A stretch of DNA of 64,000 nucleotides from Cephalopachus bancanus (lineage: Eukaryota > Chordata > Mammalia > Primates > Tarsiidae), in contig JAPVLO010000182.1 of NCBI GenBank assembly GCA_027257055.1, positions 7,316,001 to 7,380,000 of the forward strand, in the 5' to 3' direction. Below the pieces are notes generated by a model. That model was not told the origin of the DNA and made no database searches. It saw nothing but the letters and a program-made list of their open reading frames with translations. The translations under genes and the position numbers were made by a program. Shown here one piece after another: positions 23,363-33,814 of this stretch (position 1 is its first letter; the number at the start of each line of letters is the position of its first letter).

Positions 23363-23439
23363 AAATGTAATCACCAGTTCAGACCAGCCCTGAGCTACGC
23401 ACTGGAATATTCACCTGCTAGCTCCCATCTCTGCTTGGT

Positions 23440-23860
23440 GTCTCACCGGCATCTGAAGCCTCACGTGTCTAAAATTGGAGCTTGATTCCTGAGCCCCCGA
23501 ACTTTATTCTTCATTCTCCACTCTCTCCCTTAAGTAAGGTGGAACCACCTAGCTGCTCACGCCCAAAACCTGAGTACCCTGAGTTTCTCCTCCCTTTAAT
23601 CCTTCGGTGAGTTCTGTCAGCTTCACCTTCAAAATATCTCTCTAACCCTCCCACTCATCGCCACGTCCACCTTCCCACCCTCTGGCCCAGTGACTGTCCT
23701 GGCCCCCCCCCGCTCATCTCCCTGCTCACACCCTTGCTCTCCACGATGCACTCTCCACACAGCAGCCAGTGTGAACTCTCCAGAGGGAAAACCAGATCAT
23801 GTTCATCGCCTGATTAAAACCCCACAGTGTTATCCCAGGAATGCCAGCATATCTCGTTCC
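23440..23860 (+). repeat. L2 LINE internal/3' fragment
   Basis: The phrase order 'cagcagccagtgtgaact', 'aaccagatcatgttc', 'ctgattaaaaccccacagtg' corresponds to the L2 region upstream of its 3' end. Diverged. Confidence 0.55.
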
Positions 23861-24011
23861 ACCAAACAACACATGAACGGATTAAAGAGGAAAAACTGCA
23901 TGAGCATCTATCTCAGTGGCTTCAGAGAAAGCATTCAATAAAATTTGAATTTTTCCATGATAAAAACTAAAACTAGAAGAGAACTTCTTTAATCCAGTAG
24001 AAGGATTAAAA

Positions 24012-24271
24012 AAAATTTTTTTTGAGTCAGAGTCTCACTCTGTCATCCAGGTTGGAGTGCAGTGGCTCGCTCATGACCACTGCGGCTTTCCAAGTAGCTG
24101 AGACTACAGGCGTGTGCCACCACACCTGGCTAATTTTTTTGATTTATTGTGAAGACGAGGTCTTGCCCAGGCAGATCTCGAACCCCTGGACTCAGACAAT
24201 CCTCCCATCTCAGCCTCCCATCTCAGCCTCCTAAAGTGCTGGAATTACAGGCATGAGCCACTGCACCCAGC
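24012..24271 (-). mobile_element. Alu SINE, partly deleted
   Basis: Antisense Alu missing about 30 bases of right arm. The phrase 'cccatctcagcct' is locally duplicated at about 24204-24228. Confidence 0.9.
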
Positions 24272-24283
24272 CTGAAATGCATT

Positions 24284-24579
24284 TTTTTTTTTTTTTTTTT
24301 TTGAGTTGGAGTCTCACTCTGTCGCCCAGACTGGAGTGCAGTGGCCGCTTCCGGCCACCGCAGCCTCGACCTGCTGGGCTTGGCGATCCTTCCGCCTCAG
24401 CCTTCCCAGTAGCCGGAATTACAGGCATGCGCTACCATGCCCGGCTGGTTTTTTTTTTTGATTTATTGTAGAGATGAGGTCTTGCTGCCCAGGCGGGTCT
24501 CGAACCCGTGGGCTCAGGCGATCCGCTCACCTCAGCCTCCCAAAGGCGCGGGATTACAGGCTGAGCCACCGAGCCCGGC
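24284..24579 (-). mobile_element. lineage-specific Alu with perfect target-site duplication
   Basis: Antisense derived Alu close to the family consensus. Target cctgaaatgcatttt is identical on both sides (24270-24284 and 24579-24593). One of the younger insertions in the window. Confidence 0.96.
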
Positions 24580-24810
24580 CTGAAATGCATTTTAAATAAA
24601 AGAGCAGAAGTAAAAGAGATCGGGGTCCTGGGGGAGCAGGGTTTGAGATTGCAATGTTAAATTGAGTAGTCAGAGTAGATCATACTGAGAAGGAAAAAAA
24701 TAAGAAGAGGCTGGGGAATGAGGAATGAGTCAGACGGCTTTAATTGTGTCAGTAAGGCATTGTTTCTTATGCCTGGTGGTTCATTCCATCCATCATCATA
24801 ATTTTCTTAA

Positions 24811-25073
24811 GGCCAGGTGAGGTGGCTCCAACCTATAATCCCAGCACTTTGGGAGGTCAAGAAAAGAGGATTGCTTGAGCCCAGGAGTTCGAGATCAGCC
24901 TGGGCCATGGGAGACCTCATCATACAAAAAATCAAAAAATAACCTGGGTATGGTTGTGTGTGCCTGTAGTCCCAGCTACTAGGGGGTTGAGGCGAAGTTG
25001 AGGCTGCAGTGAGCCGTGAACATGCCACTGCATGCTAGCATGGGTGACACAGTGAGACTCTGACTCAAAGACA
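24811..25073 (+). mobile_element. Alu SINE
   Basis: Head 'aggccaggtgaggtggctcc'. The right arm is shortened and the tail poor. Diverged. Confidence 0.9.
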
Positions 25074-25093
25074 AGTTTCTGAAGAGTGGATTA

Positions 25094-25377
25094 AGCTAGG
25101 CACTGTGACTCATGCCTGTAATCCCAGCACTTTGGGAGGCTGAGGCGAGAGGATTGCCTGAGCCCACAGGTTCGAAACCAGCCTGGGCAACATAGCAAGA
25201 CCTTGTCTCTACAATAAATCAAAAAAGCCAGGTGGTGTACCTTTGTAGTTCCAGCTACTTGGAAGGCTGAAGTGGAAGGATTGCCGGAACTCAGCAGGTT
25301 GAGGCTGCAGTGGTCGTGAGCGTGCCACTGCACTCCAGCCTGGGTGACAGAGTGAGACTCCAAATCAAAAAAAAAAA
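25094..25377 (+). mobile_element. Alu SINE
   Basis: Head 'agctaggcactgtgactcatg', 'acaataaatcaaaaaagcc' linker. Short repeated flank gaagagt (about 25081 and 25378). Confidence 0.92.
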
Positions 25378-25589
25378 GAAGAGTTAGTGACTGGATACTA
25401 GCCGGGTCCAGTGGGGAGAAATTGAGCAGTGAGGTTGAGGAGGGTCTGGGGACATCGCCACACCAGGGATGAGGATCCTCAGGACGTGTGGCCGGCTAAG
25501 TGTTGGAGGGGAGAAAGGGGTGACTTGCTGGTGGCTGCCCAGCCTCCTGAAAAACAGAAGTGGCATGACAAGGACACGTGAGGAAGAGC

Positions 25590-25735
25590 AGACCTGGGAG
25601 TGATGCTGAGCTCAGTCTCAGACAGGTTGTCTTTGAGGCACTGGTTGACGTTCAACAGCAAAAAAAGGCAAGAGAGGAAAGCGAAGCGTGTGTCACATCG
25701 ATGGTTCTGCGATGCTCAGACTCAGTTTTTTCCCC
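25590..25735 (+). repeat. unnamed repeat X, copy 1
   Basis: Aligns by eye with 28455-28920: both have 'gagctcagtc', a 'ggttgacgttcaacagc' / 'ggttgatgttcaatggc' block, a purine-rich run, then 'gtgtgtcacatcgatggttc' / 'gtgtgtcacatctatggtcc' and 'atgctcagactca' / 'atgctcgggctca'. I do not know the family. Confidence 0.5.
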
Positions 25736-26092
25736 CCATATGTCTGCAGAACTTGGCAAGGGTCTGGGAAACCTATTCTAGAACAATCCCTCATTTATAG
25801 ACCAGGAAACTGCTCTCCCCAGGCTCCTTTCTCCTTTTCTGAGCAGGAACATGCCACTACCCGGTCACACCAGTTGCCTTCCCACTTGAATTTCCTGCCC
25901 CACAGGGATCTACAAATAAACAATCTCTCTTGCCTACGGCCATACCTCCTGACTGCCCCCAGTCTGATCTCGGGGGTAAGGAGAGTTGAGCCTGGTTTGC
26001 ACTTGGTTGTGAGGCAATCACTCTTATTGTATTGATCTCCAACTGTCTCCCTCGCAATACACACACTTGAATTTATCATTGCCACCAAGATG
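25736..26092. other. unassigned DNA
   Basis: No repeat or gene recognised. Overlapping short frames on both strands have no motif. Confidence 0.4.
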
Positions 26093-26327
26093 TACCATCA
26101 TTCCTTGGTGTCTGCAGTGGTTGGTTCCAGGACCTCCCTTGGGTACCAAAATCCATGAATGCTCAAGTTCCTGATATTAAATGGTGTAGTATTTGCATGT
26201 CACTAATGCACATCTACCTGCTTTACATCATCTCAAGAGTAGTTATAATGCCTAATGCAATGCAAATGCTATGGAAATCGTCGTTATGCTATTTTGTTTA
26301 GGGACTAATGACAAGAAAAAAAGTGTG

Positions 26328-26834
26328 AGGGGGACCCCAAAAAGCAGGAATTTATTTATTAAAAATTGTGCTTATTCTTACGTGTTTAAACTCCAATCAC
26401 CTTTAAAATACTCTCCATTTAATGCAATGCACCTATCAAGATGCTTTTTCCACTGCTCAAAACGGTTTTTGAACCGTCAATTTTGATGCCTTTTAGTGCT
26501 TCTGCCGTTTTTGTTTCATGTCTTCCACATGGGCAATTCCCTTTGACTTTTTTGGTCCACGGAAACAAAAAAAGTTGCTTGGGGTGAGATCTGGTTCACA
26601 GGGAGGGTGGGGCACAGGGGTCACGTGTGCTTGTAAATGAACCATCATAAAATGAGCAAACTGGTTGAAAGAATCTTCAAAAAAAATTCACCAAAGTGGA
26701 TTGCAGCCTCTCACAACAACGCCAGCTGGTACACTGATGCCCATGAGTTCCTAGAACACTTACCTAGTATAGAAAGCTTGTACTAGAAGGGACTCACCCT
26801 CCAAAAAATAATTGTGTCTTTTTGGGTCCCCCTT
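26328..26834 (-). mobile_element. mariner (Tc1/mariner) element, internally deleted, in MER2
   Basis: Terminal inverted repeats are agggggaccccaaaaag at the left (26328-26344) and ctttttgggtccccct at the right (26818-26833), with TA just outside on the right. About 507 bases, far below the 1.3 kb of an intact mariner. It encodes only the end of the transposase on the minus strand. Confidence 0.85.
26390..26610 (-). pseudogene. mariner transposase C-terminal remnant
   Basis: Minus-strand translation gives a degraded third-Asp motif, PDLTPSNFF, corresponding to the mariner SPDLAPSDFF signature. In another frame a well-kept C-terminus follows: FEQWKKHLDRCIALNGEYFK and a GDWS end. Stops and frame changes lie between the two. 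The catalytic core upstream is missing, so it cannot be active. Confidence 0.85.
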
Positions 26835-26938
26835 ATGTGTGTTCAGTACAGACACAATATTTTTTCTCGAATATTTTTGATCCCTGGTTCATTGAACTCA
26901 CAGATGCAGAATCCAGGGATACGAAGGCCTCATCTTAG

Positions 26939-27389
26939 TCGTCACCTCCTACCTGCCAGCACCATAGGAGGTGACTGACTCCCTGTGACTCCCCCGTGAC
27001 TCCCCTGTGGGGACATTTCATGTGAACCTGCCGCACCTCTAAGACTGAGCTCTGGAGACAGGCCTACTGTAATTCTTCAGATCATTTGGCTCAGCCAGAC
27101 GTGTCAGTGGGCCAAGGACTACTTTGAGAGGTTAGCTAGAAAAGTATGCATTCAAAGTCTTGTTTCACCATTTCAAGGACTTATGAACCTTCTGGAGACA
27201 GACTCCAGCGAGGAATCCCTGAGATGGGACGACATGTGGAATATACACATTTTATATGAAATTAGAAGCAATGGGTTTCTCTAGCACCTCAAGATGAGTG
27301 GACATACCCATGTCAAGACCCAGGCTCGGGTGTCCCACAAGCCTAGGCTAATCCCGGCTTGACCTCTTCCTAGCACTGTACTATCCCCT
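26939..27389. other. unassigned DNA
   Basis: A short tandem (actccctgtgactcccccgtgactcccctgtg) lies at about 26977-27010. Otherwise nothing recognised. Confidence 0.4.
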
Positions 27390-27570
27390 CGGTGGATCCT
27401 CTGTGCCTCCCACTTATACTCTGTTAAATGGAGATAATGTCCAACTCAGAGGCTGTGATGAGGCTTGAGAGACACAAAGAAATACAATCAGCATGTGGCC
27501 AAGCTCAATAGCTCCTGGTATCATCACTGTTGTTATTATTACGACTACTGTTGTTGTTATTTTTGCCAGG
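27390..27570 (+). repeat. MIR SINE
   Basis: 'gttaaatggagataatgtcc', 'aggctgtgatgaggcttgag', 'aagctcaatagctcctgg' and the TTATTATTAC tail follow the MIR 3' half. Confidence 0.65.
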
Positions 27571-27864
27571 CATTGACAACATGGTTTGCTCCTTCTTCCC
27601 TCTGCCATTCTCACTTGCCAGCAGACTGCGGGTGGAACAACACCCAGCCCTAACACTTTTTTAAAGAATCCATACTATTTGAGGCAATTACCAAAAGGGA
27701 CCGTTTCTAAGTCAGCTGAGGCCAGGGAAGCAGCCCAAAGCTCAAAATGACCTTTAAGATAGGGGACACTTTTGGCTTCATCTGGGTTGCCTTGGCTGGA
27801 GAGGGGTGCTCTTGGGGAGGGTTTCAATGTGTTCTTCTGCTAAGCAGTGTTTTCAGACCATAGG

Positions 27865-28128
27865 TTGCAACCTCTTGGTGGATACTGAAATCAGTTTAGT
27901 GAGCTGTGACCAGCTAAGAAAGAAAGAAACAGAGGGTGGGGTAGAGGAGGACTAAAACAGAAAATATCAGGGGTCATAGTTTGTAGAAAGTATGCTATTA
28001 CTTCAGGAAATTTGTTTTGCTTGTATATGTGTGTATGTGCACATGTGTGCGCACTGGGTCGTGCTGTAAAATGTCTTTATTTCTATGATTAGTGATTTTA
28101 AAAGTGCGTGAGTCACTACTCAAAAGTG
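27865..28128. mobile_element. hAT-Charlie-like non-autonomous relic
   Basis: 'ggttgcaacctcttggtgg', 'aatcagtttagtgagctgtg', 'atatcaggggtcatag', a TATATGTGTGTATG stretch and 'actgggtcgtgctgtaaaatg' match a familiar mammalian MER-type DNA element with the 'ggttgcaaccc...gggtcgtga' wording. Family name uncertain. Confidence 0.5.
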
Positions 28129-28504
28129 TAGGGGAGAGTGAGGTGTAGGGAGTGTTTATCAATCCCACCCCTGGGGACAAAAGAGAAGGGACTGTTTTTA
28201 TGACCCAGGGAGTGATAGAGACTGAACGAAGGGACTGGAAGAGACTGGAAAGTTCCTCACTCCACCACAGGCCCCACCTATACCTCAGGTTATTGTAGAA
28301 TCTTTTTTTGGTTTCTCTTGGGAATTAGCAGTTAAAAAAAAAAAAAAACAACTTTTTAAACAATAAGGGCCTGTGTCCTTGTTGGCAGGGGCAGCGAGGA
28401 GAAACTCGGGGCTGTGTGCTTTGAGAGCTAGGGGTGAGGGACTGGGTGGGGGGAGCTTGAGCTCAGTCCTGGACCAGGTGTTCTTGTGGTTGATGTTCAA
28501 TGGC

Positions 28505-28507
<3 letters not shown>

Positions 28508-28551
<44 letters not shown>
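28508..28551. repeat. (AG)22 microsatellite
   Basis: Pure AG dinucleotide run followed by AGAAG units, inside repeat X. Confidence 0.98.
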
Positions 28552-28555
<4 letters not shown>

Positions 28556-28581
28556 AAGAAGAGAATAAAAGTGTGTGTCAC

Positions 28582-28871
28582 AGCCGGGCTCGGTGGCTCA
28601 GCCTGTAATCCCGTGCCTTTGGGAGGCTGAGGTGAGTGGATTGTCTGAGCCCGCAGGTTCGAGACCCGCCTGGGCAGCGGGTCTTATCTCTACAATAAAT
28701 CAAAAAATTAGCTGGGCGTGGTAGCGCGCACCTGTTGTTCCAGCTACTTGGAAGGCTGAGGCGGAAGGATGGCCGGAACCCAGCAGGTCAAGGCTGCGGT
28801 GGCCAGGAGCGGCCACTGCACTCCAGTCTGGGCGACAGAGTGAGACTCCAACTCAAAAAAAAAAAATAAAA
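28582..28871 (+). mobile_element. lineage-specific Alu with long target-site duplication
   Basis: Derived head and right arm, nearly consensus. Target aataaaagtgtgtgtcac (28564-28581) recurs as aaaataagtgtgtgtcac from about 28869. Confidence 0.96.
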
Positions 28872-29006
28872 ATAAGTGTGTGTCACATCTATGGTCCTGT
28901 AATGCTCGGGCTCACAAAAGCCCCAAGGAAGGGAGTAGGGAGGTAACAGCTTTAATAAGTCCAGGGTGACTAGGAAGTATTTAACCATTTTAAAAATTAT
29001 GTTTTG

Positions 29007-29288
29007 GCCAGACACGGGGGGGCTCATGCCTATAATTCCAGCACTTTGGGAGGCTGAGGTGAGAAGATTGCCTTAGCCCAAGGGTATCTTGGGAGACCTC
29101 GTCTCTACAATAAATCAAAAAATTAGCCGTGCATGGTGGCACATGTCTGTAGTCCCAGCTACTTGGAAGGCTGAAGTGGAAGGATTGCCGGAGCTCAGCA
29201 AGTCGAGACTGTGGTGGCCGCGAGCGTGCCATGCAACTGCACACCAGCCTGGACAACAGAGTGAGACTCCGACTCAAAAAAAAAAAAT
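29007..29288 (+). mobile_element. Alu SINE with target-site duplication
   Basis: Head 'ggccagacacgggggggctc'. The left arm is shortened. Target aaaaattatgtttt / aaaaattatatttt. Confidence 0.93.
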
Positions 29289-29381
29289 TATATTTTACTG
29301 CAGGCCAAGCTGGCAGCCACCAGCTCCGCAAATCAAAAGAAAACTCCATCAGATGCAAGACTAGGACAGCCCAGCTTTTCT

Positions 29382-29548
29382 TTTTTTTTTTTTTTTTTTT
29401 TGAGTTGGAATCTCACTCTGTCACCCAGACTGGAGTGCAGTGGCCGCTCCCGGCCACTGCAGCCTTAACCTGCTGGGCTCTGGCGATCCTTCCGCCTCAG
29501 CCTTCCAAGTAGCTGGAACTACAGACGCGCGCTACCACACCCGGCTAG
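29382..29548 (-). mobile_element. free right Alu monomer with perfect target-site duplication
   Basis: Antisense poly-T and one right arm (ccggccactgcag ... gctaccacacccggct), with no linker or left arm. Target agcccagcttttc is identical at 29369-29381 and 29549-29561. It carries the derived right-arm bases, so it is recent. Confidence 0.92.
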
Positions 29549-29589
29549 AGCCCAGCTTTTCAATTCATGGTTTAGCATAATAATCACTA

Positions 29590-29990
29590 AGAAATTTCCA
29601 GGTTCCCAGTGGAAGGCGGGAGGCCAAATACCACCTCCCCCTTAACTGACCAAAGCCATAGAAATGATAGTAAGATCACCTTTTTGCTAAAGAACTTGTG
29701 AATTGGAAACGGGCAGGTCTCTTGCAAAAGACAATGTGGTCAGGAAAAGACCACTCCCTCCTCCCAACAGGAGCCCAGAGATGTCAATCTCCAGAGTGAT
29801 AATACCTGAATTCCACCCTCTTTAGCATGTTAATCATTGTGAAGGTATATCAGGTTTATTGTAAAGAGCAAAGACTTGGTGTCTTTCACCTGTGCCGACG
29901 CTGGCTTGTCTCCCTTTCTTTTCTCCCTTCTTTCTTTAATATACTTTGTTTGAAACTTTGCTGGCTGCTCAAAAATTCATTTTAGAAATG
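29590..29990 (+). mobile_element. possible solo LTR (class I-like)
   Basis: The 3' end 'gtgccgacgctggcttgtctc', pyrimidine run, 'ttaatatactttgtttgaaac', 'tttgctggctgctc' has the pattern of an ERV1 LTR polyadenylation region and R/U5. The upstream text (ttaactgaccaaagccatag) also fits. Boundaries and family not resolved. Confidence 0.4.
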
Positions 29991-30041
29991 AACCAAAGAA
30001 TCCTTGGGTTTTGCACCTCACCTGGCATCAACCTGACTGAT

Positions 30042-30207
30042 TTTTTTTTTTTTTTTTTTTTGAGTAGGAGTCCCACTCTGTCCCCCAGCCTGGAGTGCAG
30101 TGCACACTCACAGCCACCGCAGTCTCGACCTGCTGGACTCAGGTGATCCTTCCTCCTCAGTCTCCCAAGTAGCTGGAACTACAGGTACCTGCCCCGATGC
30201 CCGACCG
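30042..30207 (-). mobile_element. free right Alu monomer
   Basis: Antisense poly-T, right arm only, ending 'ccccgatgcccgaccgc'. Flanks ctgactgattttttt and accgcttgatttttt suggest a target-site duplication. More diverged than the copy at 29382. Confidence 0.75.
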
Positions 30208-31245
30208 CTTGATTTTTTAAAAAATTGAATAGGTAGAAAAGGGTGGCACTGTCCTGGGGTCACATCTGGCAGCCTGTCTCAGGAATCGCCAGGAGTTGCG
30301 CCCTTCCCCAGGGAGTAGGGGAGCAGCAGAATTTGCAAGTCCAGGGACAGATCTGAGCGTGGTCAAGAGACGACGAGGACGACACCAAGTCAAAAATCTG
30401 AGCTGCTGGAGAGTCCAAGGAAGGTGTGCGGGCCAGGGCTGTGCTGCAGAACGGGTTGTGGCCACTCCCTCCGCGTTTATTGTCCTGGCTGTGAGTGGGG
30501 CTGGGGAGGCCTTGTCCCAAGGCACTTTAAAGGAACCTCAGGCCCTCTGACTCCAAGTTCAAAGGCAGGAAAGTCCAAGGTGAGCTTGGGGTGTGGGAAC
30601 GAGAGCAGAGTGGCTGGGGTGGCGTTGCCCCAGAGCCAGGTGGAGAAGGGGCCTAGGGGTAGACGGGCAGGTGAAGGACGCGGGGTCAAGAGAATGGATT
30701 TTATCTGAGGAAAGGGGAGACCACCAGGGTGAGGTTCAGGGGCATAGGGAAAGGGGGGCTGTAATCACCACCCCCTGTAATTCTATGCAAATTTTGGTGT
30801 GCATTTTCTAGGAAAAAGACCGTAGATTTCATCAGATTCTCAAAACTATTGCAACCACAAACAGTAGACGGACACTGCATTAGTCTTTTGAGAAGGTTTC
30901 AGGAACATGTTGCTCTGGCAACAGTGTGCACGGTGAAACGGAATTTCACTGGCTTTCCGGGTGGAAACATGTGCTCCGTGGCAAGAGACGGGGTCAGTAT
31001 TTGAGGCCTTACATCTGGTTGTTTGATAAGATTGGCCGCCTCTCTGCATACGTGTTAGAAGCTTTTATTTGCTAATAAAGACAGCTCCCAACTTAATATA
31101 TATATGCCTGGTACCTTCATAAGGAACTAGCTGTGCAGCTCATGGTCTCAGCTGCCTCCCACGGGGATGCTTCTTCCTTTGTTCCTCACTCCACAGCTGA
31201 CACTGATTCTGCCTGGGGCTCCCATCCTTAGGTCCTGCTTCTCAT
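30208..31245. other. unassigned, partly GC-rich DNA
   Basis: 30250-30760 is GC-rich with several CpGs and open frames on both strands (up to 102 codons) but no recognised domain. It could be an old LTR. The rest looks unique. Confidence 0.4.
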
Positions 31246-31249
31246 TTCA

Positions 31250-31400
31250 TTCCAGGTCTGGTGCTGGGTCATTTGCTCATTCAACCAATATTTCTTTGCG
31301 TTTCTCTGAATGCTGCTGATGTGCTAAGCATTGTGCTGGGTGGTGCCTAAGATATGCTCCTTGACCTCAATAAACCACGGTGCAGTGGGGGAGACGCATC
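31250..31400 (+). repeat. L2-like ancient fragment
   Basis: 'catttgctcattcaaccaat', 'gtgctaagcattgtgctggg', 'gcagtgggggagac' resemble the tail shared by L2-type repeats. Confidence 0.5.
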
Positions 31401-31589
31401 TGTCGGAGGGAATAAGCGCGAGGTTCCTCTCCAGCACGGGGGGAGGGAAACTAGTGGGGCCAGGGACATCTGAGACAGGACTTGTGACAGCAAGGGTGGA
31501 GGGGAGGGCCACCCAAATATCTGTGCCCAAATATCTCATAGCCCCATTGAGTTGGAACTTTCTTCAAATATGCGGCTGAATTTCCCCTT

Positions 31590-31850
31590 AGCCTGTGTCA
31601 TCCCCTGGCAGAAGGAAGAAGGGTAAGAGAGCAAGAGAGGACGAGAGAGCCAAACTCTCTTTTATGACCAACCCACTCTCTCGATAACAAACCTGCTCCT
31701 GTGATCATGATATTAATCCATTCATAAGAGCAGAGCCCTCATGACCCGATCACCTCTTAGTAGGCTCTACCTCCAAACCCTTCTGCCTTGGGGATTAAGC
31801 TTCCAACACATGAACTTTCGCAGGCACATTCAAGCCATAGCAGAGTTGAA
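31590..31850 (+). repeat. old interspersed repeat, family uncertain
   Basis: 'attaatccattcataagagc', 'agccctcatgacccgatcacc', 'ggggattaagcttccaacac' and 'cattcaagccatagca' are wording I know from a common old mammalian repeat (LTR/MaLR-like or similar). I cannot name it safely. Confidence 0.5.
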
Positions 31851-32369
31851 AGAACAAAGGAAGGAGCTGCTTCCGGGAAAACTCCAAGTCAAGTTCATGG
31901 TTTTTGAGAATGAGGACATTTGTCTCCCTTTATCCCAGGGTTGTCCCCTGAATCATCTGCCTGGCAGAGTCTTCTTCTTTCACTCATGCCTCTACTGAGT
32001 GCCTGGGTCTCATATCCGTGCCTGGGTCTGCTGGGCATTGGTCCCTTGGTAGAATATCCCTCCCTCCCCAAAGGTGGTTCCAGTGGATGACGGGAGGCCC
32101 TTCTGTTCTCCTCCTTTTCTGTTCTACCCCTTGATGCTCCAGCCTGCAAGCATGACTGCACAAAGGATACTTGATATGTCGGACTTATTAATAAGTCTGC
32201 GAATAAGTAGAGGACATTGTGACAGGAGAGGGAAACCAATAGAATGTGTAGAATGTGGAGGGAGAGAACGAGTGATTGATTGATTGATTGATTTTTAAGG
32301 AATTGTCTCATGTGATTGTGAAGGCTAGCAAGTCCAAAATCCACAGAGTAGACTAGCAATCTAAAGACC
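31851..32369. other. unassigned DNA with (GATT)n
   Basis: A (GATT)n run at 32272-32293. A 202-codon minus-strand frame (31895-32503) spans this region and the following Alu. Its first 40 residues are antisense Alu and it has no domain, so it is not called. Confidence 0.45.
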
Positions 32370-32671
32370 AAGGGGCCCAGTTGCAGTGGCTCACACCTAT
32401 AAGCCCAGCACTTTAAGAGGCTGAGGTGAGAGGATTGCTTGAGCCCATGGGTTTGAGACCAGCCTAGGCAACTTGGTGAGACCTCATCTCTACAATAAAT
32501 CAAAAAATTAGGCAGGCATGGTAGTGTGCACCTGTAGTTCCAGCTACTTGGAAGGCCGAGACGGAAGGCTCTCCTGAGCCCAGCAGGTCAAGGCTGCAGT
32601 AGCCGTGAGTGTGCCACTGCACTCTAGCCCGTGCAACAGAGTGAGACTCCAACTCAAAAAACAAAAAAATA
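32370..32671 (+). mobile_element. Alu SINE
   Basis: Head 'ggggcccagttgcagtggctc'. Linker 'acaataaatcaaaaaattagg'. Near-repeated flank aaagaccaagggg / aaagcgcaaggga. Confidence 0.92.
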
Positions 32672-33417
32672 AAGCGCAAGGGAAGTTCAAAGTCAGTCTG
32701 CCGGCAGAACTCCCCTGAGACAGAGGGAATTATACCAACTGACTGACTTTGAACTTAACTCAAAATCTACTGAGTAAAGTACTTGCTGTACGTTTTAAGT
32801 GGATTTAATAAGCCATGCATGGAAGCATCGGAACCTGGCCGGTGAGTCTTTCTCTTCCGTGCCCCCTGGGAGAGCTGACCGGGTAAGGTACTTGGAGAGT
32901 ACCATCACATAAGGTAACTTCCCAGACAACAATGCCCAAAGCTCTGGTAGCAGCTTGCAATGACAGTCTTCTTCAGTTTAGGCCATTGCATTCTTGTTCT
33001 CAGCAGACAGTAGGGCATGTGGGCAGTGAGGAACACAACCTTCCTTCCACCCCATTCCTGGGTCGATGGGCTTCACTCTTCTACTTAGAATAGCTTTCAA
33101 GAAATACTTATATTTTTCAGGAACTCGAGGACTGGGAGGAACTGTGAAATCGCCTTCTGTTCTGCAGTCGTTTGTTATCAGGAAGCACAGGAATGCTAGT
33201 CCACGGCTCTGACAAAGCAAACAAACAAACAAACAGAAGAAAGTAAAGGCAGAAGACCCCGGATCCATGTCCTCTCTGCCATCTCCTACGGGAGCCTTCA
33301 CCTCGGGCCCTCCAGGTTGGAAAGGGAGTCTTTGTTCTCTCAGCATATACAGAGTGTCTACAGGAGGCAGGGATGGCACAGGCTGGGGGTTAAGCTCCTT
33401 AAAAATAGAAGCCCATT
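32672..33417. other. unassigned DNA
   Basis: Includes a (CAAA)n stretch at 33217-33236. No repeat family or gene recognised. Confidence 0.4.
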
Positions 33418-33668
33418 TTTCCTTTTTGAGTTGGAGTCTCACTCCGTCACCCAGACTTCGACCTGCAGGGCTCCGGCCATCCTTCCGCCTCAGCCTTCCG
33501 AGTAGCTGGAACTACAGCCGCGCGCTACCACACCCGGCTCATTTTGATTGATTGTAGAGATGAGGTCTCGCCAAGTTGCCCAGGCGGGTCTCGAACCCGC
33601 CGGCTCAGGCAATCCACTCACCTCAGCCTCCCAAAGGCGCGGGATTACAGGCTGAGCCACCGAACCCG
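33418..33668 (-). mobile_element. lineage-specific Alu with internal deletion
   Basis: Antisense derived Alu lacking about 35 bases of right arm (jump at 'acccagacttcgacctgc'). Perfect T-arm-like palindrome at 33584-33600. Confidence 0.94.
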
Positions 33669-33685
33669 GCGGGAGCTCATTGTTA

Positions 33686-33814
33686 AAAAATTTATTGTAG
33701 AGAACAGGTCTCACAATGTTGCCGAGTTGTTCGCCAACTCCTGGACTCAAGCTCTCCTCCCGCCTCGGCCTCCCAAAGTGCTGGGATTACAGGCGGAAAC
33801 CGCCGCACCTGGCC
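33686..33814 (-). mobile_element. Alu left-arm fragment (older)
   Basis: Antisense linker and left arm ('ctcacaatgttgccgag' ... 'gcacctggcc'). Probably the old Alu into or next to which the Alu at 33418 inserted. Confidence 0.85.

Larger units (their letters stand above)
26093..26938. mobile_element. MER2-type Tigger DNA transposon, interrupted
   Basis: Left half (26093-26327) and right half (26835-26938) read as the MER2 non-autonomous Tigger: 'ggttccaggacctcccttgg', 'gtagtatttgcatgtcac', 'cctaatgcaatgcaaatgc', 'gggactaatgacaagaaaaa', then 'gttcagtacagacacaat', 'gaatatttttgatccctgg' and 'cagatgcagaatccaggga'. A mariner is inserted between. Confidence 0.82.
28455..28920 (+). repeat. unnamed repeat X, copy 2, with (AG)n and an Alu inside
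   Basis: See copy 1 at 25590. Here the purine run has expanded into (AG)n at 28508-28551, and an Alu has entered at 28582. Confidence 0.5.

Noticed and set aside
31895..32503. Longest open frame in the window (202 codons, minus strand)
   Set aside because: Its start is antisense Alu, its middle includes the GATT repeat read as NQSINQS, and there is no domain, promoter or splice support.
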